DNA of 64,000 bases from Clostridiales bacterium. GTDB taxonomy: Bacteria > Bacillota > Clostridia > Oscillospirales > Oscillospiraceae. Below the pieces are notes generated by a model. It did not search any database. It was not told where the DNA came from and was given only the letters and a program-made list of their open reading frames with translations. A program made the translations under genes and the position numbers. Position 1 is the first letter of the stretch; every line of letters begins with the position of its first letter. The stretch is taken from the NCBI GenBank assembly GCA_019423635.1, contig JAHZBA010000002.1, positions 1-64,000 on the forward strand. The letters run 5' to 3'. Shown in pieces: positions 22,877-30,512 of this stretch.

Positions 22877-23674
22877 ATGTCTTTTCAAACTCACGAACAA
22901 AATGGCCTGGTCTGGCTCTCCTCTTCCCTTTTAGAGAGGGTGCGCCACGGTTTTTCCACCCGCCTGGGCGGCGTCTCCCCCGCTCCCTGGGACAGTCTGA
23001 ACCTCCGCCCCGGCATGGGGGACGGCGAGACGGCCCTGCGGGAGAACTACCGGCGGTTTTGCGGCCGCGTGGGCGTGGATCGGGACCGTCTGGTTCTCTC
23101 CAAACAGGTCCATGAGACCACCGTCCGGCCCTGCTCCGCCGCCGACGCCGGGAAGGGGCTGGACCAGGAGCGGGACTATACCGCCGACGCCCTGATTACT
23201 AATGAGAAAGAGCTCCCCCTGGCCGTCTTTTCCGCCGACTGCGGCACGGTGCTCCTCCATGACCCGTCGGCCGGGTGCATCGGCGCCGTTCACGCCGGGT
23301 GGCGGGGCTGCGCCGGGGGGATCGTTGAAAAGGCCGTTCGGGAGATGGTCCGCCTCTATGGCGCGGACCCCGCCCGGATGCAGGCGGCCCTGGGGCCCTG
23401 CATCGGCCCGTGCTGCTTCGAGACCGACGGCGACGTACCGGAGGCCATGCGGGCCGCTCTCGGCACCGCGGCGGAGCCGTTCCTGGAAAAGCGGGGGGCC
23501 AAATACCACGTGGACCTGGCGGGTCTTAACCGTCAGTGGCTGCTGCGGGCGGGCCTGACGGCGGACCGCATCGATGTCTGCGATCTCTGCACCGGCTGCC
23601 GCCCGGACCTGTTCTGGTCCCACCGCAAGCTGGGGGACGCCCGGGGCGTGCAGTGCGCCGTCATTTCTCTATAG
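22877..23674 (+). CDS. pgeF: Purine nucleoside phosphorylase / YfiH-family laccase-domain protein
   Basis: 265-residue YfiH family member. The metal ligands and active-site segments are LSKQVHETTV (His), AVFSADCGTVLL (Cys in a SxDC motif) and GAVHAGWRGCAGGIVEKAV (His). Members were named polyphenol oxidase, but act as purine nucleoside phosphorylases, adenosine deaminases or peptidoglycan-editing factors. The C-terminal LCTGCRPDLFWSHRK completes the family pattern. I chose ATG at 22877, behind GGAGGG, over the GTG at 22871. Confidence 0.92.
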   Translation: MSFQTHEQNGLVWLSSSLLERVRHGFSTRLGGVSPAPWDSLNLRPGMGDGETALRENYRRFCGRVGVDRDRLVLSKQVHETTVRPCSAADAGKGLDQERDYTADALITNEKELPLAVFSADCGTVLLHDPSAGCIGAVHAGWRGCAGGIVEKAVREMVRLYGADPARMQAALGPCIGPCCFETDGDVPEAMRAALGTAAEPFLEKRGAKYHVDLAGLNRQWLLRAGLTADRIDVCDLCTGCRPDLFWSHRKLGDARGVQCAVISL

Positions 23675-23777
23675 CACCGCTTCCCTTGGAAAAAGCGCGG
23701 CGCAGGTGTCCCTGTCGGCATGGTATGGTTTCCGCTCCACGCCGCTTCAAATCCTCATTCAAACACAAGGTGACACT

Positions 23778-25298
23778 ATGAAACACCCCCTTTGGAAAAC
23801 AATCTGTCTCTCCTTGCTGCCGGCCCTTTTGCTGAGCGGCTGCTGGCAGGAGGAAATCGTCGAGGAGGAGAGCCCGGTCCATCCGGATCAGGTGCTCCTC
23901 ATGGAGTCGGAGGAGCCGGAGGTCCTTCTGCCGGAGCAGTTCTCCCTGCCCTATGCCCCGGAGCTGACTCTGGACCCCATTACCTGCGCCGACGGGATGC
24001 AGCAGGTGGTGTCCTCTTTGCTGTATGAGGGCCTGTTCCGGCTGGGGCCGGACTTTCAGCCCCAGCCCTGGCTGTGCGAGAACTATGTATGCGAGGGCAC
24101 GAAGTACACCTTCACCCTGCGCAGCGGCATCACCTTCTCCGACGGCTCCCCGCTGACAGCCAGAGATGTCAAAGCCACGCTGGACCGGGCCAAGAGCTCC
24201 CAGCGCTATGGTGGGCGATTGTCCGCCGTCACCAGGATCTCCGCCAAAAACGAGACCGTCACCATCACCCTCTCCGCCCCCAACAGGGGCTTCCCCGCCC
24301 TTTTGGACATTCCCATCGTCAAGTCCGGCACGGAGCGGGGCATCCCTGTGGGCACCGGGCCCTACCTCTTTTCCACAGAGAACTCCGGCGACTGCCTGAT
24401 CGCAAACCAGTCCTGGTGGCAGGGCGGCGCGCAGCCGGTGGACCGCATTGCCCTGGTGGAGGCCAGCGACCAGAACACCATGCTCTATCGCTTTACCTCC
24501 CACGACGTCCAGCTGGTCACCGCAGATCTCACCGGCTCCGACCCCATCACCACCACCGGCAGCTTCGTCTTCCTGGATGTCAACACCACCATTTTGCAGT
24601 ACATCGGCTGCAATGTCACCCGGGAACCCTTGGACAGCGCGGTGCTCCGCAGGGCCCTCTGGTCCGGAATCGACCGGGAGCAGCTGGTCAGCAGCCTGCT
24701 CTCCGGCCACGGCGCCGCCGCCCAGTTTCCCGTCTCCCCGGCCTCTCCCCTTTACCCGGACGACCTGGAGGAGGCCTACTCCTCCATTTCCGCCGAATCC
24801 CTGGCCACAGGCGGCGTTACCGTGGAGCAGCCCCTGATTCTGCTGGTCAATGAGGAGAACCGTTTCAAGGTCTCCATGGCCCGGCAGATCGCCGCCAACT
24901 TCACCGCCGGCGGCATTCCGGTTGACATCAATGTCCTCCCCTGGGAGGACTACACCGCCGCCCTGGCCGCGGGAAACTTCGATCTCTACTACGGCGAGGT
25001 AAAGCTCACCGCCGACTGGGATCTCTCCTCGCTGCTGGGCACCGGCGGCAGTCTGAACTACGGCGGCTGGAAGGACCCGCAGACGGACCAGCTGCTGGCG
25101 GATTTTGCCGCGGACTACAGTGCCGCAGAGCCGCTGTACGACCATCTGCGGCGGCAGGCCCCCATTCTGCCGGTGTGCTTCAAGTCCACCTCCACGCTGG
25201 TGCAGTCCGGCGTCCTGGACGGACTGATCTCCACCGCCGCGGAGCCCTTTTACAGCCTGACAGCCTGTACCGTCCATCTGCAGCCTGCATCCTCATAA
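23778..25298 (+). CDS. Peptide/oligopeptide-type ABC transporter substrate-binding lipoprotein
   Basis: 506-residue SBP_bac_5-family protein. A lipoprotein signal with lipobox LLSGC (Cys near residue 21) anchors it to the outer face of the membrane. The mature part has LYEGLFRLGPDFQPQPWLCE, the family signature YTFTLRSGITFSDGSPLTARDVKATLDRA in residues 111-139, and a C-terminal substrate lobe. No permease or ATPase gene lies next to it, so it is an orphan binding protein that must rely on a transporter encoded elsewhere. It may be cotranscribed with pgeF (103 nt gap). Confidence 0.88.
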   Translation: MKHPLWKTICLSLLPALLLSGCWQEEIVEEESPVHPDQVLLMESEEPEVLLPEQFSLPYAPELTLDPITCADGMQQVVSSLLYEGLFRLGPDFQPQPWLCENYVCEGTKYTFTLRSGITFSDGSPLTARDVKATLDRAKSSQRYGGRLSAVTRISAKNETVTITLSAPNRGFPALLDIPIVKSGTERGIPVGTGPYLFSTENSGDCLIANQSWWQGGAQPVDRIALVEASDQNTMLYRFTSHDVQLVTADLTGSDPITTTGSFVFLDVNTTILQYIGCNVTREPLDSAVLRRALWSGIDREQLVSSLLSGHGAAAQFPVSPASPLYPDDLEEAYSSISAESLATGGVTVEQPLILLVNEENRFKVSMARQIAANFTAGGIPVDINVLPWEDYTAALAAGNFDLYYGEVKLTADWDLSSLLGTGGSLNYGGWKDPQTDQLLADFAADYSAAEPLYDHLRRQAPILPVCFKSTSTLVQSGVLDGLISTAAEPFYSLTACTVHLQPASS

Positions 25299-25305
25299 AA
25301 CACGA

Positions 25306-25331
25306 CCCCGCCCTTCAACCTCAGGGCGGGG
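25306..25331 (+). terminator. Stem-loop after the binding-protein gene
   Basis: CCCCGCCCT/AGGGCGGGG stem with an 8-nt loop, followed by GCTGTTTCC, a weak T-tract. Probable terminator. Confidence 0.6.
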
Positions 25332-25385
25332 GCTGTTTCCTCTCTCAGAGGCGATATCACATCACGGTAAACAGCGCCGGCAGAT

Positions 25386-25658
25386 TTACGCACGACTGTC
25401 GGCGGGCTCCCCCGCCTCCGGCTCCAGCAGCGCCAGCTTCCGGGACCGGGGCAGCCGCTTAATGGCCAGCTCCCGCCGCAGGGCGGCGGATTTGTCCGCC
25501 GCGGTCTCCTGATACACCAGCTCCACCGGCAGGTGGCTGCGGGTATACTTCGCCCCGCGGCCGCTCTGGTGCGCCGCCAGCCGCCGGGCCATATCGTCAG
25601 TGCAGCCGGTGTAAAGCGAGCCGTCTCCGCAGCGGAGCATATAAACCGTCCAGGCCAT
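25386..25658 (-). CDS. GIY-YIG domain protein (UPF0213/YhbQ type)
   Basis: 90-residue stand-alone GIY-YIG nuclease-fold protein. MAWTVYMLRCGDGSLYTGCTDDMARRLAAH covers the first 30 residues and contains the YML..(x9)..YTG catalytic strand pair and the following arginine. RGAKYTRSHLPVELVYQE and SAALRREL with the family glutamate complete the domain. Cellular role of this small group is not settled (DNA repair has been suggested). Its ATG at 25658 follows GGAGGGGTT. Confidence 0.9.
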   Translation of the reverse strand: MAWTVYMLRCGDGSLYTGCTDDMARRLAAHQSGRGAKYTRSHLPVELVYQETAADKSAALRRELAIKRLPRSRKLALLEPEAGEPADSRA

Positions 25659-25794
25659 GACAACCCCTCCTTGCTCTCTCGTTTTTTCAGTATATCACAT
25701 TCCCCCGCCCGGCGCAAAGCATAGGGACTTCCCTGCCGCGCATAGGTAACAGAGAAACTATATTGCCCGGGAAATCGGGCACAGGAGGTCTGTT

Positions 25795-25998
25795 ATGTTC
25801 TCTGCCGCCGTGCTTTTATTTGCCAATACGCTGTTGTTCTCCCTGCGCCTCTCCGGCGGCGGGTCCTTTCCCAAACCCCTCTCCGCCGCGGAGGAGCGAA
25901 TGTGGCTGGAGCGATACGCCCAGGGGGACCCGGAGGCGCGGAACGTGCTGATTGAGCGGAATCTGCGGCTGGTGGCGCATATCATCAAGAACGGATAA
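25795..25998 (+). CDS. sigK: sigK 5' part (pro-sigma-K N-terminus), interrupted by the skin-like element
   Basis: The first 65 codons encode a hydrophobic pro-sequence (FSAAVLLFANTLLFSLRL), the conserved FPKPLS segment at which the sigma-K pro-sequence gives way to mature protein, and region 1.2/2.1 ending RNLRLVAHIIK. The frame then reads into the inserted element and stops after two codons (Asn-Gly-stop, 25990-25998). The missing part (KYYTQNADQDDLISIGTIGL...) is found at 39564. ATG at 25795 follows AGGAGG. Sigma-K drives late mother-cell gene expression during sporulation; this copy cannot make it without excision of the element. Confidence 0.93.
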   Translation: MFSAAVLLFANTLLFSLRLSGGGSFPKPLSAAEERMWLERYAQGDPEARNVLIERNLRLVAHIIKNG

Positions 25999-26007
25999 AG
26001 CAAACGG
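25986..26007 (+). other. Left attachment site (attL) of the skin-like element
   Basis: Core CAAGAA (25986-25991) is shared with 39560-39565. Immediately inside the element, CGGATAAAGCAAACGG (25992-26007) is the inverted partner of 39542-39557 (13 of 16 positions). Such imperfect inverted arms around a short core are typical of large serine recombinase sites. Confidence 0.8.
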
Positions 26008-26094
26008 AAAAATTTGGTGCGGCGGGGGACAAGCCGTGTTTCAACGGCAGGGTAAAATGATTAACATCCATTGGAATATTAACATATAAAGCCG

Positions 26095-26123
26095 TTGTAT
26101 CTCCGGGGAAACTGTAGTATAAT
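26095..26123 (+). promoter_or_regulatory. Promoter of the CBASS-like operon
   Basis: TTGTAT (26095-26100), 17-nt spacer and consensus TATAAT (26118-26123), 64 nt before the first gene of the AT-rich operon. This is a vegetative-type promoter inside the element. Confidence 0.75.
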
Positions 26124-26187
26124 GCTAAATATAGCAAAATGTGAATGCTGTTTGCATTCCTGTTCTGCATAGACGGAGGCGAAATAT

Positions 26188-27024
26188 ATGTTGGAATTAA
26201 ATTTTGATCCTTTCAGGCAATCTAAAAAAGAGTTTATTGAATCCGTTATTGAAACTTGTAAACCAATTTTTAATGACGCATATGGCCTTGATTTCTCCAG
26301 AGATAATTGCCTTAAGGTTGCCTTTTCAACTTTTGAAAATCATGCTGCCGTTTATGAGGACTTTTGTACGCAGTTTTTCCCCCTCTATTTGGCAGAGGGT
26401 TATGAAAGAGATCGTTTCTATACAGCGCAAGCTTTTACAAATGTAGATAAAGCTATCTATGGTATACTTATATGTTTGGATATGGAGCAAGAACCTTCCG
26501 ACTGGTATCAAATCATCCTCCATGAAATGAGCCATCTCTTCTGCATTACTCGTGAGATTTCTGGAGACAATTTTACTGCCAAATATATAAAAACCCCTAT
26601 TGGAAAAAATCCAAAAGATGGCTGGATGTATGCTGGGTATGCAACATGGCGCGAGTTCATTGCAAATTACATAGCATTTCAACTAAACCCTATCATGGCT
26701 CCTCTTTCTTTAGCTAAACTACGAGGCGCAGTTCGTAAATTTGATGAAGAGGTTTGCGCGGGTAATCCTGAGCAAACAATAAACGCATCTCAAGTCCTTG
26801 TATATATCTTCGTGACCGCAAAAATTCAAAAAGCGACTACAATAGAAACGGTGTTTCAAACTTTGAAAAAGAACCGGATTTTTGAATCAAAAGAACGCTG
26901 TGAGCATTATCGTGAAATTATTAATCTCATTTTCCATCAACTTGAAAAAGACTTTTTCTGGGAAATCACACCACAATTCATTGAGAATGTGGGTCGAGCA
27001 TATTTTCTCATACGACAGTTTTAA
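26188..27024 (+). CDS. HExxH zinc-peptidase-like protein at the head of the CBASS-like operon
   Basis: 278-residue soluble protein not assigned to a named family. It has YQIILHEMSHLF with HEMSH at residues 112-116 and a downstream GYATWREFIANYIAFQL, whose Glu156 could be the third zinc ligand, as in gluzincins. No signal peptide or membrane helix is seen, so it acts in the cytosol. It precedes the queC-like gene by 110 nt on the same strand, shares its low GC and lies behind the only clear promoter, so it probably belongs to the operon. It might process a partner protein; this is inference. Confidence 0.72.
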   Translation: MLELNFDPFRQSKKEFIESVIETCKPIFNDAYGLDFSRDNCLKVAFSTFENHAAVYEDFCTQFFPLYLAEGYERDRFYTAQAFTNVDKAIYGILICLDMEQEPSDWYQIILHEMSHLFCITREISGDNFTAKYIKTPIGKNPKDGWMYAGYATWREFIANYIAFQLNPIMAPLSLAKLRGAVRKFDEEVCAGNPEQTINASQVLVYIFVTAKIQKATTIETVFQTLKKNRIFESKERCEHYREIINLIFHQLEKDFFWEITPQFIENVGRAYFLIRQF

Positions 27025-27134
27025 ATATATCAAGTATTTGGATATACCTAAAACAAAAATCCGTCCTTAATTTTGCACAAATCCAAGGATATTTGCAATA
27101 AATTCAAGAAGGACTATATGGAGCAGATAAAATT

Positions 27135-27689
27135 ATGAAAGCGATCGTCCTTTTAAGCGGCGGTATTGATTCCACAGCATGCCTAAAATTTTATCTTGAT
27201 TTATCATATGAAGTCGAGTGTATCTTTTGTGATTATGGTCAGCCGGCGTCAGCTTCGGAGTTGCAGGCAGCTAAGATAATTTCTGGAATTTACGGTGTAC
27301 CTCTCCATATTATCACAACAACTTCTCTAAGTATCCCTTCTTCTGGTGAGATCTGTGGACGAAATGCGTTACTGGTTCTTCAGGCATTATGCTTTATGGG
27401 TTTTGGAACATACAAAATAATACTAGGTATCCACGCCGGTTCAAATTATGCCGACTGCTCTTCAAATTTTGTAGTAAGCATGAATCGAATTTTAGATTAT
27501 TACGCAAATGGAACTGTCTGCTTAGAAGCACCTTTTTTCGATTGGAATAAACATGACATTATCGCGTATTGCAAAGAAAAAGGCATACCATATGATATAA
27601 CTTATAGTTGTGAAAAAGGAACAATTCCTCCTTGTGGAAAATGCTTATCATGCCTAGATAGAAAGGGCGATTTTGATGAACCTGTTTAA
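27135..27689 (+). CDS. QueC-like 7-deazaguanine ligase of CBASS type IV (Cap9-like)
   Basis: 184-residue QueC homologue. QueC makes preQ0 from 7-carboxy-7-deazaguanine, using ATP to activate the carboxylate. The PP-loop LSGGIDS (residues 7-13) and the four zinc cysteines C159, C167, C170 and C173 (YSCEKGTIPPCGKCLSCLDR) are intact, as are GRNALL and LGIHAGSNYADC. It is shorter than housekeeping QueC (about 220 residues) and lacks queD/queE/queF neighbours. Its place before a TGT-like gene and a CD-NTase matches type IV CBASS, so it is a defence protein rather than a queuosine enzyme. Confidence 0.9.
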   Translation: MKAIVLLSGGIDSTACLKFYLDLSYEVECIFCDYGQPASASELQAAKIISGIYGVPLHIITTTSLSIPSSGEICGRNALLVLQALCFMGFGTYKIILGIHAGSNYADCSSNFVVSMNRILDYYANGTVCLEAPFFDWNKHDIIAYCKEKGIPYDITYSCEKGTIPPCGKCLSCLDRKGDFDEPV

Positions 27690-28656
27690 TCCCCTCGTTC
27701 CACTATTGATCCCCTCTTTTTCTAGTAAAGGAAATTTATTTATTCTTAATGAAGAGGGACAATATATTTCAGATAACTATGATTTGGCTCAAGCGTTGGA
27801 TATTCGGATATCAAAATCTTATTTGCTTAGCGCTTATGACATCTACTATGGATTTATGCCTCGGGAACCATCAGATTGGCCCTATACAGAGCACCTGTTT
27901 ATTGATAGCGGAGGCTATGAAACAAATGACTCTTTTGATCTGAGCGAGCGAAATAAATACAATTATAAGGTTCTTCCGTGGGACTACAAGAAAATGGAAA
28001 CTGTGTATGAAAGAATTGTAGCCTGTCCTAAGTTTGAAAATTCAAACATAATTTTATCAGCATTTGATGGCAAAGGAGCCTTTAAACAGCAGTTACATGC
28101 GGCATTGGATTTGAAAAAAGATTTTCCAACCGCATTTACAAATTTTATAATCAAAATAGATTTTGGAATTGATGATTTACTTAAAGAATTGAAACAACAC
28201 AGAGAACAATTGACTCAGTTTTCAATATTAGGATTTACAGAAAAAGAATTAGGACTCTCTTTAAGAGAACGTTTATTGAATATAATAGACATTCGGCAGC
28301 AACTGGACGGATGCGGATGGAATGGATATGTTCATATTTTTGGTGGACTGGAACCCAACTTCGTAAAATTATTTTACTATGCTGGTGCAGACATTTTTGA
28401 TGGTCTGTCTTGGCAACGAACAAGATATTGGAATAACTCGACATTGTTTACGCCAGAAAAATATATAGTGTCATCTAGTGAATTTGAAAATAAGTACTTG
28501 ATGATGCTCGATAACCTTGCATATATGCAAGAGATAAGTAACACATTGTCGACTATTGCTGGTAAAAGGACGGAATACGCAATAACTTTAAAAAAATTAC
28601 TTAGAAAAAAAAGCTGTATTTACATACAAGATCTTTTGCGAGAATTGGAGGTATAA
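27676..28656 (+). CDS. TGT-like protein of CBASS type IV (Cap10-like)
   Basis: 326-residue protein related to tRNA-guanine transglycosylase. The TGT signature appears as HLFIDSGGYE (Asp77; DSGGFQ in TGT) and the C-terminal half as GYVHIFGGLEPNFVKLF then AGADIFDGLSWQR (residues 236-248), corresponding to HVxGxG...GxDxFDC in TGT with its nucleophilic Asp. The C-terminal Cys3His zinc site of bacterial TGT is not seen, so a divergent substrate is likely. ATG at 27676 overlaps the queC-like gene by 14 nt. Together with QueC it suggests handling of a 7-deazaguanine base in this defence system. Confidence 0.85.
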   Translation: MNLFNPLVPLLIPSFSSKGNLFILNEEGQYISDNYDLAQALDIRISKSYLLSAYDIYYGFMPREPSDWPYTEHLFIDSGGYETNDSFDLSERNKYNYKVLPWDYKKMETVYERIVACPKFENSNIILSAFDGKGAFKQQLHAALDLKKDFPTAFTNFIIKIDFGIDDLLKELKQHREQLTQFSILGFTEKELGLSLRERLLNIIDIRQQLDGCGWNGYVHIFGGLEPNFVKLFYYAGADIFDGLSWQRTRYWNNSTLFTPEKYIVSSSEFENKYLMMLDNLAYMQEISNTLSTIAGKRTEYAITLKKLLRKKSCIYIQDLLRELEV

Positions 28657-28658
28657 GC

Positions 28659-29573
28659 ATGGGTGGTGGCGGTGGATTTCCTGGCTATAGATCAATAAAC
28701 ATTAATGCAGATTTATCATTAAGTTCAGCGGGAGCACAATCCTCACAGCGCGAAATTGAGATCAACGAATTTCTTGAAGAGTTACTAAAGGATTTCAATA
28801 ATCGCGATGTTGATGCGATACAAACACATCTAAGGGAAATCGAAAAGGTTCTTGGAAAAGAAATTGAGGGATTAGAAAAAATATTATTTGGAGGGGCTAT
28901 TTCGAAGAAAACTTTTATTGAAGGAACCAGTGATGTAGACGCTCTTGTCATATTGGATAAAGCTAAATATAAAGATATCAGTCCTGATAAACTCCAAAAT
29001 TATTTTTATGACATGTTAACAAAAAGGTTTCCGCGTACAGAAATTATAAAAGGTACCCTTGCTGTTACTGTAAAATTTTCAGATTATGAAGTTCAACTTC
29101 TACCCGCCTTACAGACAAATGGAAAAATGCAAATCGCAAATAGAGATGGCACCGCATGGACAAAACCAATCAATACATCCGCTTTTACTCGTAGACTGAC
29201 TGAAACAAATCAATGTAATGGAAATAAAGTTGTGCCTGCTATAAAACTAGCAAAGAATTTATTCAGTGGTCTTCCCGAAAGATATCAACTATCTGGATAT
29301 CACGTAGAAGCTTTAGCTGTAGATGCATTTTCAGTATATAATGGCAGACATACCCTCTACGATATGACAAAACATTTGTTGGATTATTCTGCTAAACGCA
29401 TTTTAACTCCGATAAATGATGTAACAGGTCAATCTGGAGTAATTGATGATTATTTAGGCATAAAGAACAGTATAGATCGTCAAAGAGCATCCTCATGCAT
29501 TAAAGATATAGCCAATCGTTTTTCTGGTTCAGAAGCCGTTGCTGTCACAAAAAAATTATTTAATGGGGTATAA
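28659..29573 (+). CDS. CD-NTase (CBASS cyclic oligonucleotide synthase-like)
   Basis: 304-residue nucleotidyltransferase of the cGAS/DncV-like (CD-NTase) group that makes a cyclic nucleotide alarm signal on phage infection. The core is FGGAISKKTFIEGTSDVDAL, with GG at 78-79, Ser82 and metal ligands D92 and D94. The third acidic position, which precedes the LLPA strand end, reads EVQLLPA with Gln146 instead of Asp. The N-terminus is strikingly MGGGGGFPGY. Start ATG 28659 lies 2 nt after the TGT-like stop and is preceded by GGAGG. It is the central gene of the operon. Confidence 0.9.
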   Translation: MGGGGGFPGYRSININADLSLSSAGAQSSQREIEINEFLEELLKDFNNRDVDAIQTHLREIEKVLGKEIEGLEKILFGGAISKKTFIEGTSDVDALVILDKAKYKDISPDKLQNYFYDMLTKRFPRTEIIKGTLAVTVKFSDYEVQLLPALQTNGKMQIANRDGTAWTKPINTSAFTRRLTETNQCNGNKVVPAIKLAKNLFSGLPERYQLSGYHVEALAVDAFSVYNGRHTLYDMTKHLLDYSAKRILTPINDVTGQSGVIDDYLGIKNSIDRQRASSCIKDIANRFSGSEAVAVTKKLFNGV

Positions 29574-29576
29574 AAA

Positions 29577-30143
29577 ATGGGCAATAGTACAGCAATAGAA
29601 CTGGCAAAAAACAAAAGACGAGTATTCGATCAAACTGCATCTATGCACTTCAAATTAAGTGACGAATATAAACGGAAGTACATAATTGAGGATGCTGTTG
29701 AAATTATTGTCTCCATTATATTATGCGGAGTAACTTTTTTAGACTATAATAAATTTTTTCATATATCAGAAGAATCCTCTACCTTGATAATAGGATTTAC
29801 TTCGATTTTTCTATTATCCTTTACTTTAGTAAAGCAAGGCCTGAGTCACAAACAATTATACGAAAAATATCAACTTGCTGGAAAGATGTATGCACAAGCA
29901 AAAATAGAAATTACTTCTAAAATCGCAGCATGGCAAGAGGTAGGGGCAAGTGATGCTGAAATATTAGAATATATAAATAGTCATTTCTCTTCTTTGAATG
30001 ACCTCCCTCAGATTCCGGAAAAACATTTTAATCGTTTAAAGCATGCCCATCAATATAAAATCGCACTTAGCAAGTATTTAGATACACATCAAAATGATTT
30101 ATGGACAATAATTTTAATAAAATTCTGGTTAAAGAAGGAGTAA
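29577..30143 (+). CDS. SLATT-type two-helix membrane effector
   Basis: 188-residue protein with two transmembrane helices (about residues 36-56 and 68-88) placed near the N-terminus and a long helical cytosolic tail (residues 90-188). This layout, the N-terminal FKLSDEYKRKY and the location directly behind a CD-NTase (3 nt gap) match SLATT-domain effectors, predicted to open pores when a nucleotide signal binds. Activation would depolarise the membrane and stop phage growth. It is the last gene before a perfect terminator. Family is inferred from architecture rather than a strict motif. Confidence 0.8.
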   Translation: MGNSTAIELAKNKRRVFDQTASMHFKLSDEYKRKYIIEDAVEIIVSIILCGVTFLDYNKFFHISEESSTLIIGFTSIFLLSFTLVKQGLSHKQLYEKYQLAGKMYAQAKIEITSKIAAWQEVGASDAEILEYINSHFSSLNDLPQIPEKHFNRLKHAHQYKIALSKYLDTHQNDLWTIILIKFWLKKE

Positions 30144-30264
30144 ACAATAATTATATACTAGTAACAACAGGTATACATACGTTCGCAGAGTTTAAATTCA
30201 AAAAACGCATCCTTTAACTAATACAATAGTCACGCAATGTATGACATTATATTTATTTCCGCTC

Positions 30265-30300
30265 CAGAACTCCACAAATCCGTGGAGTTCTGCTTTTTTT
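30265..30300 (+). terminator. Terminator of the CBASS-like operon
   Basis: 11-bp perfect stem CAGAACTCCAC/GTGGAGTTCTG with a 6-nt loop and a run of seven T. The rest of the 30144-30512 gap holds no gene; an AT-rich promoter is at its 3' end. Confidence 0.93.
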
Positions 30301-30451
30301 GCAGAGATTTCCGTCATATTATACAAATTTTATGCATTGATTCAGATGTTTTAACGGACAGCTCGTGTAGTGAACTCCACTCAATACGTCGAATTCCAAA
30401 CAAGAGTGCTTTTTAAACTCCACAAATATGAAATATTTGACCGTAGCCGCT

Positions 30452-30479
30452 TTTCAATACCGCTGAAATCATCTATAAT
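30452..30479 (+). promoter_or_regulatory. Promoter of the SHOCT/KilA-N gene
   Basis: TTTCAA (30452-30457), 16-nt spacer and consensus TATAAT (30474-30479), 33 nt before the preferred start. Confidence 0.6.
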
Positions 30480-30512
30480 GGGGTTAATATGATTTGCGGA
30501 GGTAAACCTTCC

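Noticed and set aside
27135..28656. A queuosine biosynthesis or Dpd DNA-modification cluster
   Set aside because: queD, queE and queF and the dpd genes are absent, while a CD-NTase and a membrane effector follow directly.
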